Shown here one piece after another: positions 12,050 through 23,600 of a stretch of DNA of 64,000 nucleotides (within the stretch, counting starts at the first letter, position 1; each line of letters starts with the position of its first letter). The DNA is taken from positions 682,001 through 746,000 of the forward strand of contig NC_018206.1 in NCBI RefSeq assembly GCF_000219625.1. The letters are read 5' to 3'. The stretch comes from Zymoseptoria tritici IPO323. Lineage: Eukaryota; Ascomycota; Dothideomycetes; Mycosphaerellales; Mycosphaerellaceae. The position numbers and the translations under genes were made by a program. Under the pieces are notes generated by a model. The model was not told the origin of the DNA. It ran no database searches and saw only the letters and a list, made by a program, of their open reading frames with translations.

Positions 12050-13230
12050 TGTACTGAGTGCTCCGTGTACCTCTGGCTTGCTCGGTACCACTTTGTGCTC
12101 CTCCTCGAGGCCAGTATCAGACCGACATGCCACTCCCTCCATCTCGGCGGTCCATTTCTCGGAGGAATTGGGCAACTCCGCATTAACCACACCTCAAGGC
12201 CGCACATCCCAGCAGAAAAGCCTGTCAACCCTCCAGGGCAGTGAGCGGAACGTGGTTCGAGTCATGTATAGGGTACTGCCCGGTACCTGTCGACACCATT
12301 TGCGGCCGAATACGAAGCCATTCATTGTCGCAGGGACAGTGCTTGCATTTCCTTGGATTTGACGGCAATTGACGGCAGACAATAAGGCCCACGCGAGATG
12401 TCAAAGCATAAGCTTTGTAGAGCAACTTCTGAGTATCCCGTGACTCTGGAGTGGCATGTGACCGAATCCTTATTGAACGGACCAAAACACAAGAACGAGG
12501 GTCGACCTAGAGAATGGCCAGGAACAAGGGCGGACGGGCTAGAACTAGCGTGCAAGTTCGCTGGAACATCGGATCATCGTGCTGTCGAACGCTTGCCAGG
12601 CGGTGAGGCAAGCGATGATCCACTACGCACGTACTGTAGAGCGTTTTTGCAGTCTCAATGCATATCAGGGATGTTCCTCGTGCGCTCTTCGAATTTTCCT
12701 GCGCTAGTCGATCCTCCCCGGAAAAATCCCCAGACGTTGTCGCCTTCTTTCCCACGATTCATCCAGATTCCAGATCAGCGCAACGCGCAAGGATATCCTC
12801 GCTCTTGTATCGGAAGTCTCCGAGGACTTTTCCAGGTTGTTCCCCTCTAGGGCCGTGCTCAAAGTCCGAGCCATGTCTAGATTAGACGATCGCTCGGGCA
12901 CACCGATCAGGTTAGAAATCTGGAGATGGCCGATGTCACCCCAGAGGTGACGCATGATTCGTGTGCTGAAACTTGATCGTGATCGTGTAGAGCGCAGTAG
13001 GCCTTGCCCTGGTCTTTAGTCCGTATAGATAGAAGAGGCGATCTTGGCAGCGTTTGCATGAGCTCTATTCGTGCCCACAGCTCATCAACGAAGGCCTCCA
13101 CAGAGAGTCCTTACCGGCGATTCGATTCTTCTCGCCCAGCCATTGCCACGGTCCTATCCTCGTTAGTGTTGTCGTTCGCAAGTATCACTGAAGCGAAGAG
13201 CCTACATCATCCTGCTTCAAAGTCTTCACG
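12050..13230. other. Intergenic, divergent promoter region
   Basis: About 1.2 kb between the divergently transcribed maltase and FSH hydrolase genes. Short open frames on both strands overlap each other and show no recognisable protein. I see no repeat or RNA gene. Confidence 0.5.
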
Positions 13231-14221
13231 ATGAAGATACTTTGCCTGCATGGGCGAGGCTCGAACAATGAAGTATGAGCATTCCAGCAAAGTGCCCTGG
13301 AGTATGGCTCCTGACATCTCTCCTCCAGATTTTTCGGATGCAGACAGCGCCGATCCGCGCCGAGCTCGAGGACTTCGAATGGGTATTCGTCCAGGGCACA
13401 GTCCGGCACACAGAAGGTGAAATTGAACGGGCTCTTGAGTTCTCAGCCCATCGAAGCCGTACTGACAACGCTCCGTCCCAGGGAACTGGTCGCTCCACAC
13501 ATCCGCATTCTCCTCGCTCCCACTATACGCCTACTACAACCCCCTCGACCCACTCTCCGTGAACCAAACACATCGCGATCTGCTCCAAATCATCCAAGAC
13601 GAGGGTCCCTTCGACGGCGTCCTGGCATACTCCGGCGGAGCTGGGCTCGCCGCTGAGATGCTGATTGCACAAGACCCCCTCGCGCTGGAGCCACTGTTCC
13701 GCTTCGCCGTCTTCATCAACGGCGCCTCGCCATTACGGGTGTTCAAGCTCGCCGACGTGGACCTCGCTCAGGGGGAAGCTGGCACATTCGACGCATCGCC
13801 ATTGATCAATGAGGCGGAAGACATGTTCCTGCGGCCCAGCGCTCTCCGACATAAAGAGGGCGTCAGTGAAGAGGACCTGGTGGATCAGGCCGCGCTCCTC
13901 GCGACGGTGCAAAAGTTCAAAGGCAAAGTGCTGGCGGACGGGACGCCATTCTTGAGCGATGGCGAACACGGTCTGTGCAGGTGGGATAGATCAGATCCCA
14001 ATGAGCCAGCGTTGATCGATGTACCCACTCTGCATATTCGAAGCCCAGCCGAGGACGTGACGGATCCTCACCACGGATTGCATCTGCTCAGCCTTTGCGA
14101 CAAGTCCGAGGTGCGCGAGATCCAGCATGAGTTTGGCCATGATTTTCCGAGAGGGCGCTGTTTGATGAAGCAGATTGCGAGTGAGATCCGGAATGTGGCG
14201 GAGCAAAGTTCGAGGTTGTGA
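13231..14221 (+). CDS. FSH-family serine hydrolase (LovG-like thioesterase candidate)
   Basis: Alpha/beta hydrolase of the FSH1 family. Proposed exons are 13231-13272, 13329-13416 and 13482-14221 (introns 56 and 65 nt), giving 289 residues. The start MKILCLHGRGSN is diagnostic of the family, and LYAYYNPLDPLSV precedes the nucleophile region. The nucleophile elbow reads AYSGGAG where the family usually has GFSQGA, so the Ser is kept but the first Gly is replaced. A late Asp (SPAEDVTDP) and the final His (HEFGHDFPRG) complete a likely triad. Known relatives such as LovG release the product from highly reducing PKSs. With an HR-PKS about 8 kb away, a product-release role is a reasonable inference, but most FSH proteins are of unknown role. 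Confidence 0.88.
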
Positions 14222-14628
14222 TTCAGACGCCAAGCGATACCTCTTCAGCGCGTCAGCAACGAGCATGTCTTCCATTACAGCATAGTTCCGGAGCATCATT
14301 CGCAGTCACAGTAACAGTATAGAGTAGCAAGAGATCAATTTCTTTGAAACCAACTATGCAGTACATCACCCACTCCCTGTAATACCGCTGAGCGGCACAG
14401 GCCATGAGTTGCAAAGATCTTGATATCAAGAAACGGGGTATATGATATCTACAAACCACTCCCATCATGCGTACATGCACCCCATTCCAGTTCGTCCATC
14501 ATTCCATCCATCAGGAACATGTGCGCATTCATATCATTTCGAAGAGCAAGAAGCCAGCGCAACGCAAAAGTGCACATTATTCCATGGCCGTTAAAGGCGT
14601 TCGTCCCAGTCCGCAAACATGATCAACC
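14222..14628. other. Convergent 3' intergenic region
   Basis: Lies between the 3' ends of the FSH hydrolase and the TeaA-like gene. It is A/T-richer than its flanks and is expected to hold both 3' UTRs. No gene seen. Confidence 0.5.
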
Positions 14629-17600
14629 CTAATTCCCTGTCATGAGCCGCGAGGCTCTATCCGCCGCGGTCGGCGTGGGCAGATCGTCCTCAATCTCATT
14701 CGCCTCCCGATTTGACGTGGACGGCTTGGGTCCCTCTGCAGTCGACGGTCTCTGGTCGTCGTCATCGTCCGATTGCAAGCCTCTCCTCCAGTCCGCCAGG
14801 CTACTGCTTGCTCCGCCGGGCGCGTTCGATCGACTCGGCGCGGCTCCCTTAGCAGGCGAAGCCGTGCCCGAATGACCGTCAAAGTCGTAACGATCGGACA
14901 AGCGGTAGTTCTTGTTCGTAGTTTCCCAGTGTGATCGGAGGGCATCGAGTTCGCTGGCGAGGGAGTCGAGAGCGAGAGAATTACGGGTGTCAGAGCCCGC
15001 GATGGAGGAAGCTGCGTTGGAGGTGTCGCGGCTGTGGCTGAAAGTGCCTGCGGATGCCTTCACTGGCGTCTCAGCCTCGGAGGCCTCACTGATGCTTTCC
15101 GGACGAGGTCGAAAGGGAGATGCGCCGGCACCGTTGAGCGTGGGTGTGCCCATGTCGGTGAGCCGAGATTGCCGGCGGTAATTGTCGACAGAGGACTCGA
15201 CTTGATCGAGAAGGAGCTGGACTTTATTCTCCGCGTCTTTGGCTCGGGCCTCGAGGGCGGAGTTCTCCTTCTGAAGACGCTCAATGTCAGAGCGAGAGGA
15301 TGTGAAGGAGGTTTGGAGAGCGGTAAGATCGGACTGAGCATTGGAATGCGAGCTCCTCGCAGTTTGCAGCTCGGATTGGAGTGCCGTGAGTTTGGTTTCC
15401 AGGTCATTGACGGATGTTTGCATCTTGGTCTGCACTTCCGAGACTTCCTGCTGGAGCTTCGCTCTTTCCGACTCCCAGTTTGCAGAGCCTGAAGAATCGG
15501 GCGTATTGCGCTTGCTTTGTGCAGATTCTTCCATTGCTTGGTCAAGTTTTCTCTTGAGTTCTCCGTTGTCGTTCTTAACGCGCTGGAGCTCTTGCTTCAT
15601 CTTCGACAGCATCTTCTCTGTACCTCGAAGATATTTCACTGCGGCTTGGTGGTCGTTGTCCAGAGCCGTGAGTTTCTCCTCGTACTCCCGCTTCATCTTC
15701 TCACCCTGCTCGGAGACTTCTTCATACTTCTCTCGGAGTTCGTCCTGTCCTTTCGTAGTGGTCTCCAGTTGCTGCTCCAACTCGCGCACGCGGTGCAAGT
15801 CTGGTGTGCTGAAGCGGGCGCTGCTGGGAGAGTCAATACCACGCGATCGACGCGCCTCGTTGATGTTCACGCCACGCTCGCCAAGGATGTCCTTGAGGGA
15901 GGCATGTTGCACTGAAAGCGCGTTTGTCTCCAGCATGTGACGTTCCAATCTCTGCTCGAGGCTGGCTTTCTCGGTGGCGAGTCCCTGATTCTCCTTCATT
16001 GTAGCTTGCAGCTGTTTGCGAATGTTCAAACCCTCACGACTGGCCTGTTCTTGATAGGTCTCGAGACCAGCAATGCGCTCTTCCGCGCGGCGGAGCTTCT
16101 CGGATGCGGCGTCGGCAGCGGCTTGATTTTGACGAACCATGGCATTGGCGGCTTCGACCTGCTGCGTCAGAATGTTGATGCGCTCGTTGTCTGAATTGCC
16201 GACATTGACGCTGCGTTCAGGGATTTTGCCAAATCCTGCCAGGACAACCGAACGATGAGTTCGGGCTTCCTCAGAATGCTTCTGCGCCAGCTCCTCGGCG
16301 TCCTTCAAACGAGTAGTCGCATGCTGGAGCTCGCTGGCCTGAGCCTCCTTTTGAGATCGCAACTCCTGCAACTCACGGTGAAGATTATCACGCTGACTGC
16401 GTTCTTCTGCAAGCTTCTGCTCCAGCAAATCAGCCTTTTCAGATGATGCCGTGACTGCTTCCCGCAACGAGGCCAGTATAGACACGTGGTTGCTGCTGTC
16501 TGTAGTCGCGCCATCGAGCTGTCTGCTCAACTCCTCCTTGTCGAGCGAAAGCATCCTGTGCTGAGTAAGAATCTCAGCATGACTGGCAGATGCTTCACGT
16601 GCCTGCCTCTGCGATTCGTGCAGTTCGGAACGCAAGCTTTCAATCTCGGAAGTGTGCTCTTGTCGGTAAGCATCGAGCTCCGACGCACGCTTCTGCGCAG
16701 CACTTGCAGTGTCCTCGGCGAGCTCACGCGCCTTGCTCTCAGCTTCAAGCTCTTTCTCAAGCGCTCCAATCCGACCTTTGAGCTCATTCTGAGTTTGAAT
16801 CGATGCGACTAGGCGTTTGCTCATATCTTCGCCGCGTTCGCTTCTGTTGTCGCCGTCGATCGATTGTGTGCCCTGACTAGCCAGCCTTGCTTTTGCAAAC
16901 ACAGCTTCATTGATAGCAGCGTCTCGCTCCTTCTCCGTTTCCGCGATCCGGGTGGCGGCACTCCTACTCTGCTCGTCGATGGTCTCTTGTACTTTTGCGA
17001 GCTCGGCGCGCATTTTGAGAAGAGCCTCAACAAGCGGCCGGTCTGCGTCACTGAAGCTCTCAGTAGAGCGTTCGTCGACTGAAGGCGAGTCCGGTGCGCG
17101 GGACTGATATCCGGACTTGCGTGCTAGAGCAAGCTCCGATGCATACCAAGCATTGCGCTGCTTTACTTGCTCCAATTCTCTAATGAGGCCATCGTTCTGC
17201 TGTGCGAATGCAGGCGAGGATCCAAGACCCGAATCCTGTGGTCTTTCGGGCTCCTCCGAGATCTTCCTCACTCTTGCCACCGGATCAACATTCTCGACTG
17301 GCTGCCGTGATCCCAATTCAGTGCCGGCCAACTCCGATGGCTGCGTCTGTGTGCGCGAGCTGTTGTCCTGGCTGGGCTGATATGTCGCGGGCTGTGATCT
17401 TGATTGCGGCTCTGACTGCGGCTCTTGGAAAGGCTGACCCTGGCGGGCACCGAAGGGTGGTGACATTGTTGACTTTCCGGCCTGAGGAGCAACGACACCA
17501 TTGACAGCCTGTGATACAGCACCGTTGTTCGCGTCGTTGGCTCGCGGTCGGTCGTTCTCGGGGCTGAACGCTCGGTCAGACGTCCTGCTTGCGAGCTGTC

Positions 17601-19376
17601 TGTTGTCTCCTGGCGCTCCGTTCGCTCTCGACTGCAGAGGAGCCTGCGGCGGAGGACCTGTCGGCGGTGGAATCTGGTTGGCGGCGCGCGGAAGTCGTGT
17701 GGCCATATCGGGAGAGCGTATTCTGCCTTCTGCGCCACTGGGAGCTCGTTCCCGTTCCATGAGCTCCTTTGCAGGAGTTCCACGACCTTGACCGATAGAA
17801 GGACTAGGCCGCTCGCCGCTGGGACGACGAACATCCTGGATTCGCTCATTGTTGGGAGTCTGGGTGGTCGAGTCCGGAGGATATCGAATCTTACTCGTAT
17901 CCAGAAAGTATGCCATACCAAGTTCCACAGGGTCTCTCGGCGCGCTGCTCGGCTCTCCCGCGAGAACGACAATTGACTTGCCGACAGTTGTCATGCTGTG
18001 ACCAGATCTCGGGCTGGGACTCGGACCCATGTTCTGGAACGTGTACCATCTTCGCGAAGAGATCCTGAAAGCTGCGAGGTCGCCAAGATCGTTGCCCTCT
18101 TCTGTGCGGCCACCAAAGACGTACATGACATCGCCGACCAAGGCAGCAGCATGACCTTCTCGAGGAGACGGAATGTACCCGATGCATTCGAGCTGCGTCC
18201 AGGAATTTGACTGTGGGGAATACGACCATACATCATTGAACCATTGCACGCCGTCCGTACCTCCGAAGAGGTAGAGTTTGTCTCCGTATGTGATCATTGT
18301 GTGATTTGTGCGGGCCGGTGGGATCTGGCCGTGTGGTGGACCTCCGTCGATTGTGTTTTGTATCAGAATCTCCCACCTGTTCGTTGCCTGCTGCAATGCA
18401 TTGAGATCGAATGCGACCAGGTCGTTGAAGAAGTAACCCTCGACTTGTCCTCCGAAGATGTAGATTTTGCTTCCGAGAATATTCAGCGTGTGGCCGTATC
18501 GTCCTGGAGGCCGCGGACCGGCTGGTAGTGCTCGAGACCATTGTTTTGTAGCTGCTTCATGTTAGCATTGGAGGGATTTCGTTTGCACCGCATTCAACCC
18601 ACATGTATTGAGCAGGTAGAGTGTGTCGTCAAGCATGTCGCCTTCATCCATCTTGGTGTCTCCGCCGAACACGATGTATGCATTTCCCACGAGCAAGCTT
18701 GCATGTCCAACTCTTGGTCCGGGCCCTTCACTCGTGGTTGCGACTGGATAGCAGCTCATCTGCTGAGTACCAGCTTCGACCATCCAGAGATCTCCTTTGA
18801 CAGTGCTACCATTAATCAGCCCTCCCATCAGATATACTGAACCATCCTTGCTGGCACTGCCATTGACCGCCGCGCCGTATCGCGGAAACGGATTGACGTG
18901 TGTGACGGTGAAGTTCAGGCGGCGCTGCGACCATGGGTATGGCGAATTGTCGGTGGACGGTCGTAATTGCTGCTGCATAGGGAGTCTCTGCACCTAGATG
19001 TATGTCAGCTTAACTCGCGCGTCGTGTCTGCTGTTATTGCTCCTACCACATCGCGACTTGTCTCTCTGCTTCGATTCCGCAGCGACTTTTGCTCAGGACT
19101 TGCTCGGGCGCGCGGTCCATCCTCTCTGATGTTCGCTACTCGATCCTCGGCCTGGCGAGACCCAGATCGGTCACCAGAGATCGAATTTATGCTGTTGTTG
19201 ACGCTCTGCCCAGGCGTGGGAGAGCCCGGTTTCGCGCCATTGAGTGTAGGTATCTGGCTCAGCGCCTCTTTACCATCTGATGAGTGAATGTTTCGTGTCG
19301 CAGGCGGAGCTGGTGCTGGTGCCGGCGTAGGCTGAGCGGGTGCGCCTTTCTTCGAGGACTTGAAAAGAAAGGACAT
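14629..19376 (-). CDS. teaA: Kelch-repeat / coiled-coil cell-end polarity protein (Tea1/TeaA/Kel1 family)
   Basis: Polarity marker that rides microtubule plus ends to cell tips and organises growth sites with formin partners (family knowledge). Proposed exons are 19376-19047, 18993-18603 and 18551-14629 (introns 53 and 51 nt), for 1547 residues. After a low-complexity Pro/Ala-rich start (MSFLFKSSKKGA), about six kelch blades follow, with repeated motifs such as GGLINGS, VFGGDTKMDEG, IFGGQVEG, LFGGTDGVQWFND and VFGGRTEEG (roughly residues 130-440). A long disordered Pro/Ser/Gln-rich linker comes next, then some 600-700 residues of heptad-rich coiled coil rich in E, L, Q and K. A Ser/Pro-rich tail ends the protein. 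Order and size match TeaA of aspergilli. A Met ten residues upstream is an alternative start. Confidence 0.93.
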
Positions 19377-20692
19377 GGCGGAGGGTCGAGTGGAAGCCGG
19401 AATCAATCACGAGCTTCTGAAGGCGCAATGACCGACTCAGGCGAAAGTGAGACAATCAATCATGCCAAAACCATTCAGGCCAGTGTTCGTGGTATTGCGG
19501 AGGAAAACCGAATGAGGAGCGTGCGTCGCGCTGCTGAAGGAGGTCGGGAACTGGGTCGTCGGGAAAGGCGGAGGAGGCAGGAAAGGTTCGCCGACGCGCA
19601 AGACAACGTCGCCGACGTCTCAATTCAAATTGATGATTAATAAGATCGTGGTTCTCGTCAAGGTCGATGCTTTGGACCTGGTATTCTATCGTGAGGAGAA
19701 ACCCAAATGTCCGCGCCGAGGGAGACCAGACAAGGCCAAAAGTGAAGGGTTAGGTTAGGGGGCAGAACTAGCGTCAACGAAGCGGCCCGCTGATGATCTG
19801 CTGCTCTCTCCAAAGAATCGTTGATGATTTGAACGTCGTTTCTCTTCAGAACATACTTTGCAATCATCGACCTTCTCCTTGCAACATCAACATCAGCCGC
19901 AGCGCCATTCTCGCCACAGTATCGTCCCAAGACCAGCAAACCCCGACGTCTCTCCAACGTGGTCGCCGAGAGATGAACACGGTCTGAAACGTGATCGACG
20001 CAGCTACTTGTGTACGGTCGTACAGCCCCCGAACTTGAAGTGAGAGAGCTCCCGAAGCCAACTTGATACGTCCAAAAATGGCATCAAGTGGTCCGTCTTT
20101 GTTTCAGCACTTCGAACGAGCAGCCGCAGTTCATCATTCGGCCGCTTGCTAGGCTCGTGCTGACCACATGGAACCATCTACGGAGCAGCCTTACGATACC
20201 ATGCTGGAATAACGACGATGTGCTGAGTCGAGCAAGGCAGGACCATAAATAAATAACCCAGGCCGACATATCATTAAGAGCGCGTTGCGCAGCTCACCGA
20301 GATGTGGACAGTTTTAGCAAGCGAAAGAGTCTTCATACTGGCCTGACTTTTGGGCTCGCTTTGTCTCAGCAGCCATCCGGCCCATCGCAGCTTGTAAGTA
20401 CGAAAAACGATTTCGCAGGATATGCCCTGGACTGCGTCACAGGCTGTTGATTCGTAAACATATAAATTGGTATCACTGCCGTGTGATGGAGTGGCATCGC
20501 AACAAGCCGGTCTGGGGACATCAAAATCAACATTTAACGAAGCTCAGCAGCAGCTCGAAGACGGCGTCCTTGACTTTTCGCGGTTATCATAGCTCGTGCC
20601 TGCGATACCATAGCGAGAATTCAAGATCACCATTCTCATATACGCGAATGCTCCTCATGATTCCGCAACGCGCCGTCCATTAATATGGAATA
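19377..20692. other. Divergent promoter region of teaA-like and kog1-like genes
   Basis: A 1.3-kb gap between two divergently transcribed housekeeping genes. Only short, composition-poor open frames occur. It presumably holds both promoters and 5' UTRs; no specific motif can be assigned. Confidence 0.5.
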
Positions 20693-23600
20693 ATGTCGCC
20701 TTCATCACCCCACGAAATCGCAGAGTCCACTCCGCAGAATAAGGTTCTTCTAGCGCCAATCTTATCCTCGCTCGGCAGCGGCATGGCAGACCCGCATGGA
20801 CACCAACATGACGAGCGACGACAACGCCGACAATACTATAACCACCCCACCTTGCACGCTCGAGGCCGTCCTCATGCGCTCGACTCTGGACGAACGAGGA
20901 CCATGACACGCGCTGCCAGTAGCGGCCTGTCACCTGGACATGGAGGAAAGAGCTCGGCAGAACGGCTCGCCGATGTCAACCACATGGACATGCGACCTAC
21001 GAAGCTCAATAACAGCTTCGGTCTGAACGGGTACCATTCACAGACAGCAGCTTCATCGCCCAATGGACACTACCAGGATGACAGCGGGTCAGAGGAGGAG
21101 GAACAAGGCCTTCAAATGCGGACAGCCAATGGAAGTAGACCCACGACCACTAGGCCCATGCTGTCACGCGCCACGAGTGAGAGCGCATCCGGCATGCGAC
21201 AGCGACCGACGAAAGAGGATGTGCGAAGATCGGGCAAGAAGAAGAAAGAGTTGAATATGCGGCACGGCTGGGAGGCACAACTTTCGAACGAAGAGGTCAC
21301 ACGCAGCCTGAGCGAGAACTTCTTCATGTACTATGAGGAAAGGCGACATGAGACTGCTGGGAATCTGCCGCCGGGATATGATCCGGCGAGTGTGCTGACC
21401 GAGTGGCGCATGAAAGATCGTCTGAAGACCGTCTCGGCACTGCTCGCGGTCTGTTTGAATGTTGGAGTTGACCCTCCGGATGTGATCAAAACCAATCCTT
21501 GTGCCCGTCTGGAGTGCTGGGTCGATCCTGTTCCGCCGGACAGCACAAACCAGAGCTCGAACAATACAAACGCACAAATCGGGAAGAATCTACAGTCACA
21601 ATACGAGAACTTGTCACTGCGGACGCGATACAAGGTCATTCTGGATCCCACGATAGAGGAGCTGAAAAAGTACACCACACAACTTCGGCGGACGGCACAT
21701 GCAGAGCGGCTACTGTTTCACTACAATGGTCATGGTGTGCCGAAGCCGACACAAAGTGGAGAGGTCTGGTGCTTCAACAGAAGCTACACACAATACATTC
21801 CCATCAGTCTATACGATCTCCAAGAGTGGGTAGGTGCTCCAGGACTTTGGGTGTGGGATTGCAGTGCAGCAGGTGGTATCATCCAAGGTTTCCTAGAAGC
21901 GGCGCAGAAACACAATCTGAGCCAGCAGGAAGCTCTGCAAAAAGACCCGAACCGCGCTCAACAGCAGGCCATTACAAAGTGGGAAGACTGCATACATCTT
22001 GCGGCTTGTCGAGAGAATGAAGTGCTCCCCACGAATCCCGACCTTCCGGCAGATCTTTTCACTTCTTGCCTCACGACTCCAATCATGATGGCGGTACGAT
22101 TCTTCATCCTGCAAAATCCACTAACTTCCACATCGGGCGTCAGTCTTGCCCAGGCACGGAACATTCCTGGCAAAGTCAGTGAGCGTAGAACGCCGTTGGG
22201 CGAACTGAATTGGATTTTCACGGCGATCACGGATACGATCGCATGGAACATGCTTCCCAAGCCTCTTTTCAAGAAGCTCTTCCGGCAAGACTTGATGGTG
22301 GCTGCATTGTTCCGAAATTTTCTCCTGGCACAAAGAGTGATGCGAATGTACCACTGTCATCCGCTGTCATATCCTGCCATCCCCAATACGTACGATCATC
22401 CACTGTGGAAGAGCTGGGATCTGGCTGTGGAGATGATTCTTTCTCAGCTTCCGAGGCTGATCGAACAGCAGAAGGCGAATGATGCGGCTGTTGAGAGCGT
22501 GCCCAATGCTCCTCAAGCTCCACCACAACAGGCTCCACCAGAGCTTGAGTACCAACATTCGGACTTCTTCGCCGATCAACTGTCCGCGTTTGAAGTGTAC
22601 CTCACTTCTGCTCCGAGCAATCCTGGCGCAGCAGGGTATGCCAAACCGCCAGAGCAATTGCCGATCGTCCTGCAAGTGTTACTTTCGCAAGTTCACCGGC
22701 TGAGAGCGCTCATTTTGTTGTCCAAATTCTTGGATCTTGGCCCATGGGCGGTCAGTCTTGCTCTCAGCATTGGAATCTTCCCCTACGTGTTGAAGCTTTT
22801 GCAGTCTCAAGCTCTCGAACTCAAGGCTCCCATGGTGTTCATTTGGTCGAGGATTCTTGCGGTGGACTCAAGCTGCCAGACTGATCTGCTCAAGGATCAT
22901 GGCTTTGCTTACTTTACGAACATTCTCGTCTCTACCAACGGCATTCCCATGGGTAATGTTGCTGAACATCGAGCAATGTGCACTTTTATCATCGCAATCT
23001 TCTGCAAGGACATGAACGCTGCGAAAATGGCTGTTCTCGACAGTAATCCAGAAGTCATCGATTGTTGCCTGCGGCACCTCCACGACATGGAGAATCCACT
23101 GTTGCGGCAGTTCAGCTTGCTTTGCTTGAGTCACATGGTGCGAGACTGCTCGCCCGTAAAGGATCAATTTCTCGCCCAGAATGGTGGGAGTCGCATCGCA
23201 GATCGTAGTCACGACCCTGTAGCAGAGGTCCGGGTGGCCTGCTTGAACGCCTTGACTAGCTTTATCGCCACGGGTGATTCTGCTGATGCGTGGGTTGAGC
23301 ATGGAGAAGAACTCCTTGTACGACGACAAGAGGAGCATCTGATTGGCGTCGTCATCACTATGGGAATGGACGGCTCCATCATGGTGCGAAGAGAATTGAC
23401 GGTGCTGTATTCAGAGTTTGTGCTCAAATATATGCCTCGCTTTCTTACCGCTGCGTGGGAGCAGCTTCTCGAAGAACAGGACAAGAAGCGTGGGCAAGAG
23501 CAGAATGCCGATGACTTCGTTGCGATGCAGGCAATTGAAGGGTCAAATGATCTTCAGATGATCAACGGCACAAGAGCAGCCATATCGCATAATCGTAGTG

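Noticed and set aside
12049..12190. Longer N-terminus for the GH13 enzyme
   Set aside because: The upstream extension lacks homology to maltases, and its first codon is not ATG; the MTHKWW start gives the normal length and residue numbering.
15034..15940. Open plus-strand frames within the TeaA-like coding region
   Set aside because: Antisense to the coiled coil; Leu/Ser/Cys-rich composition is the expected complement of Glu/Lys/Gln codons.
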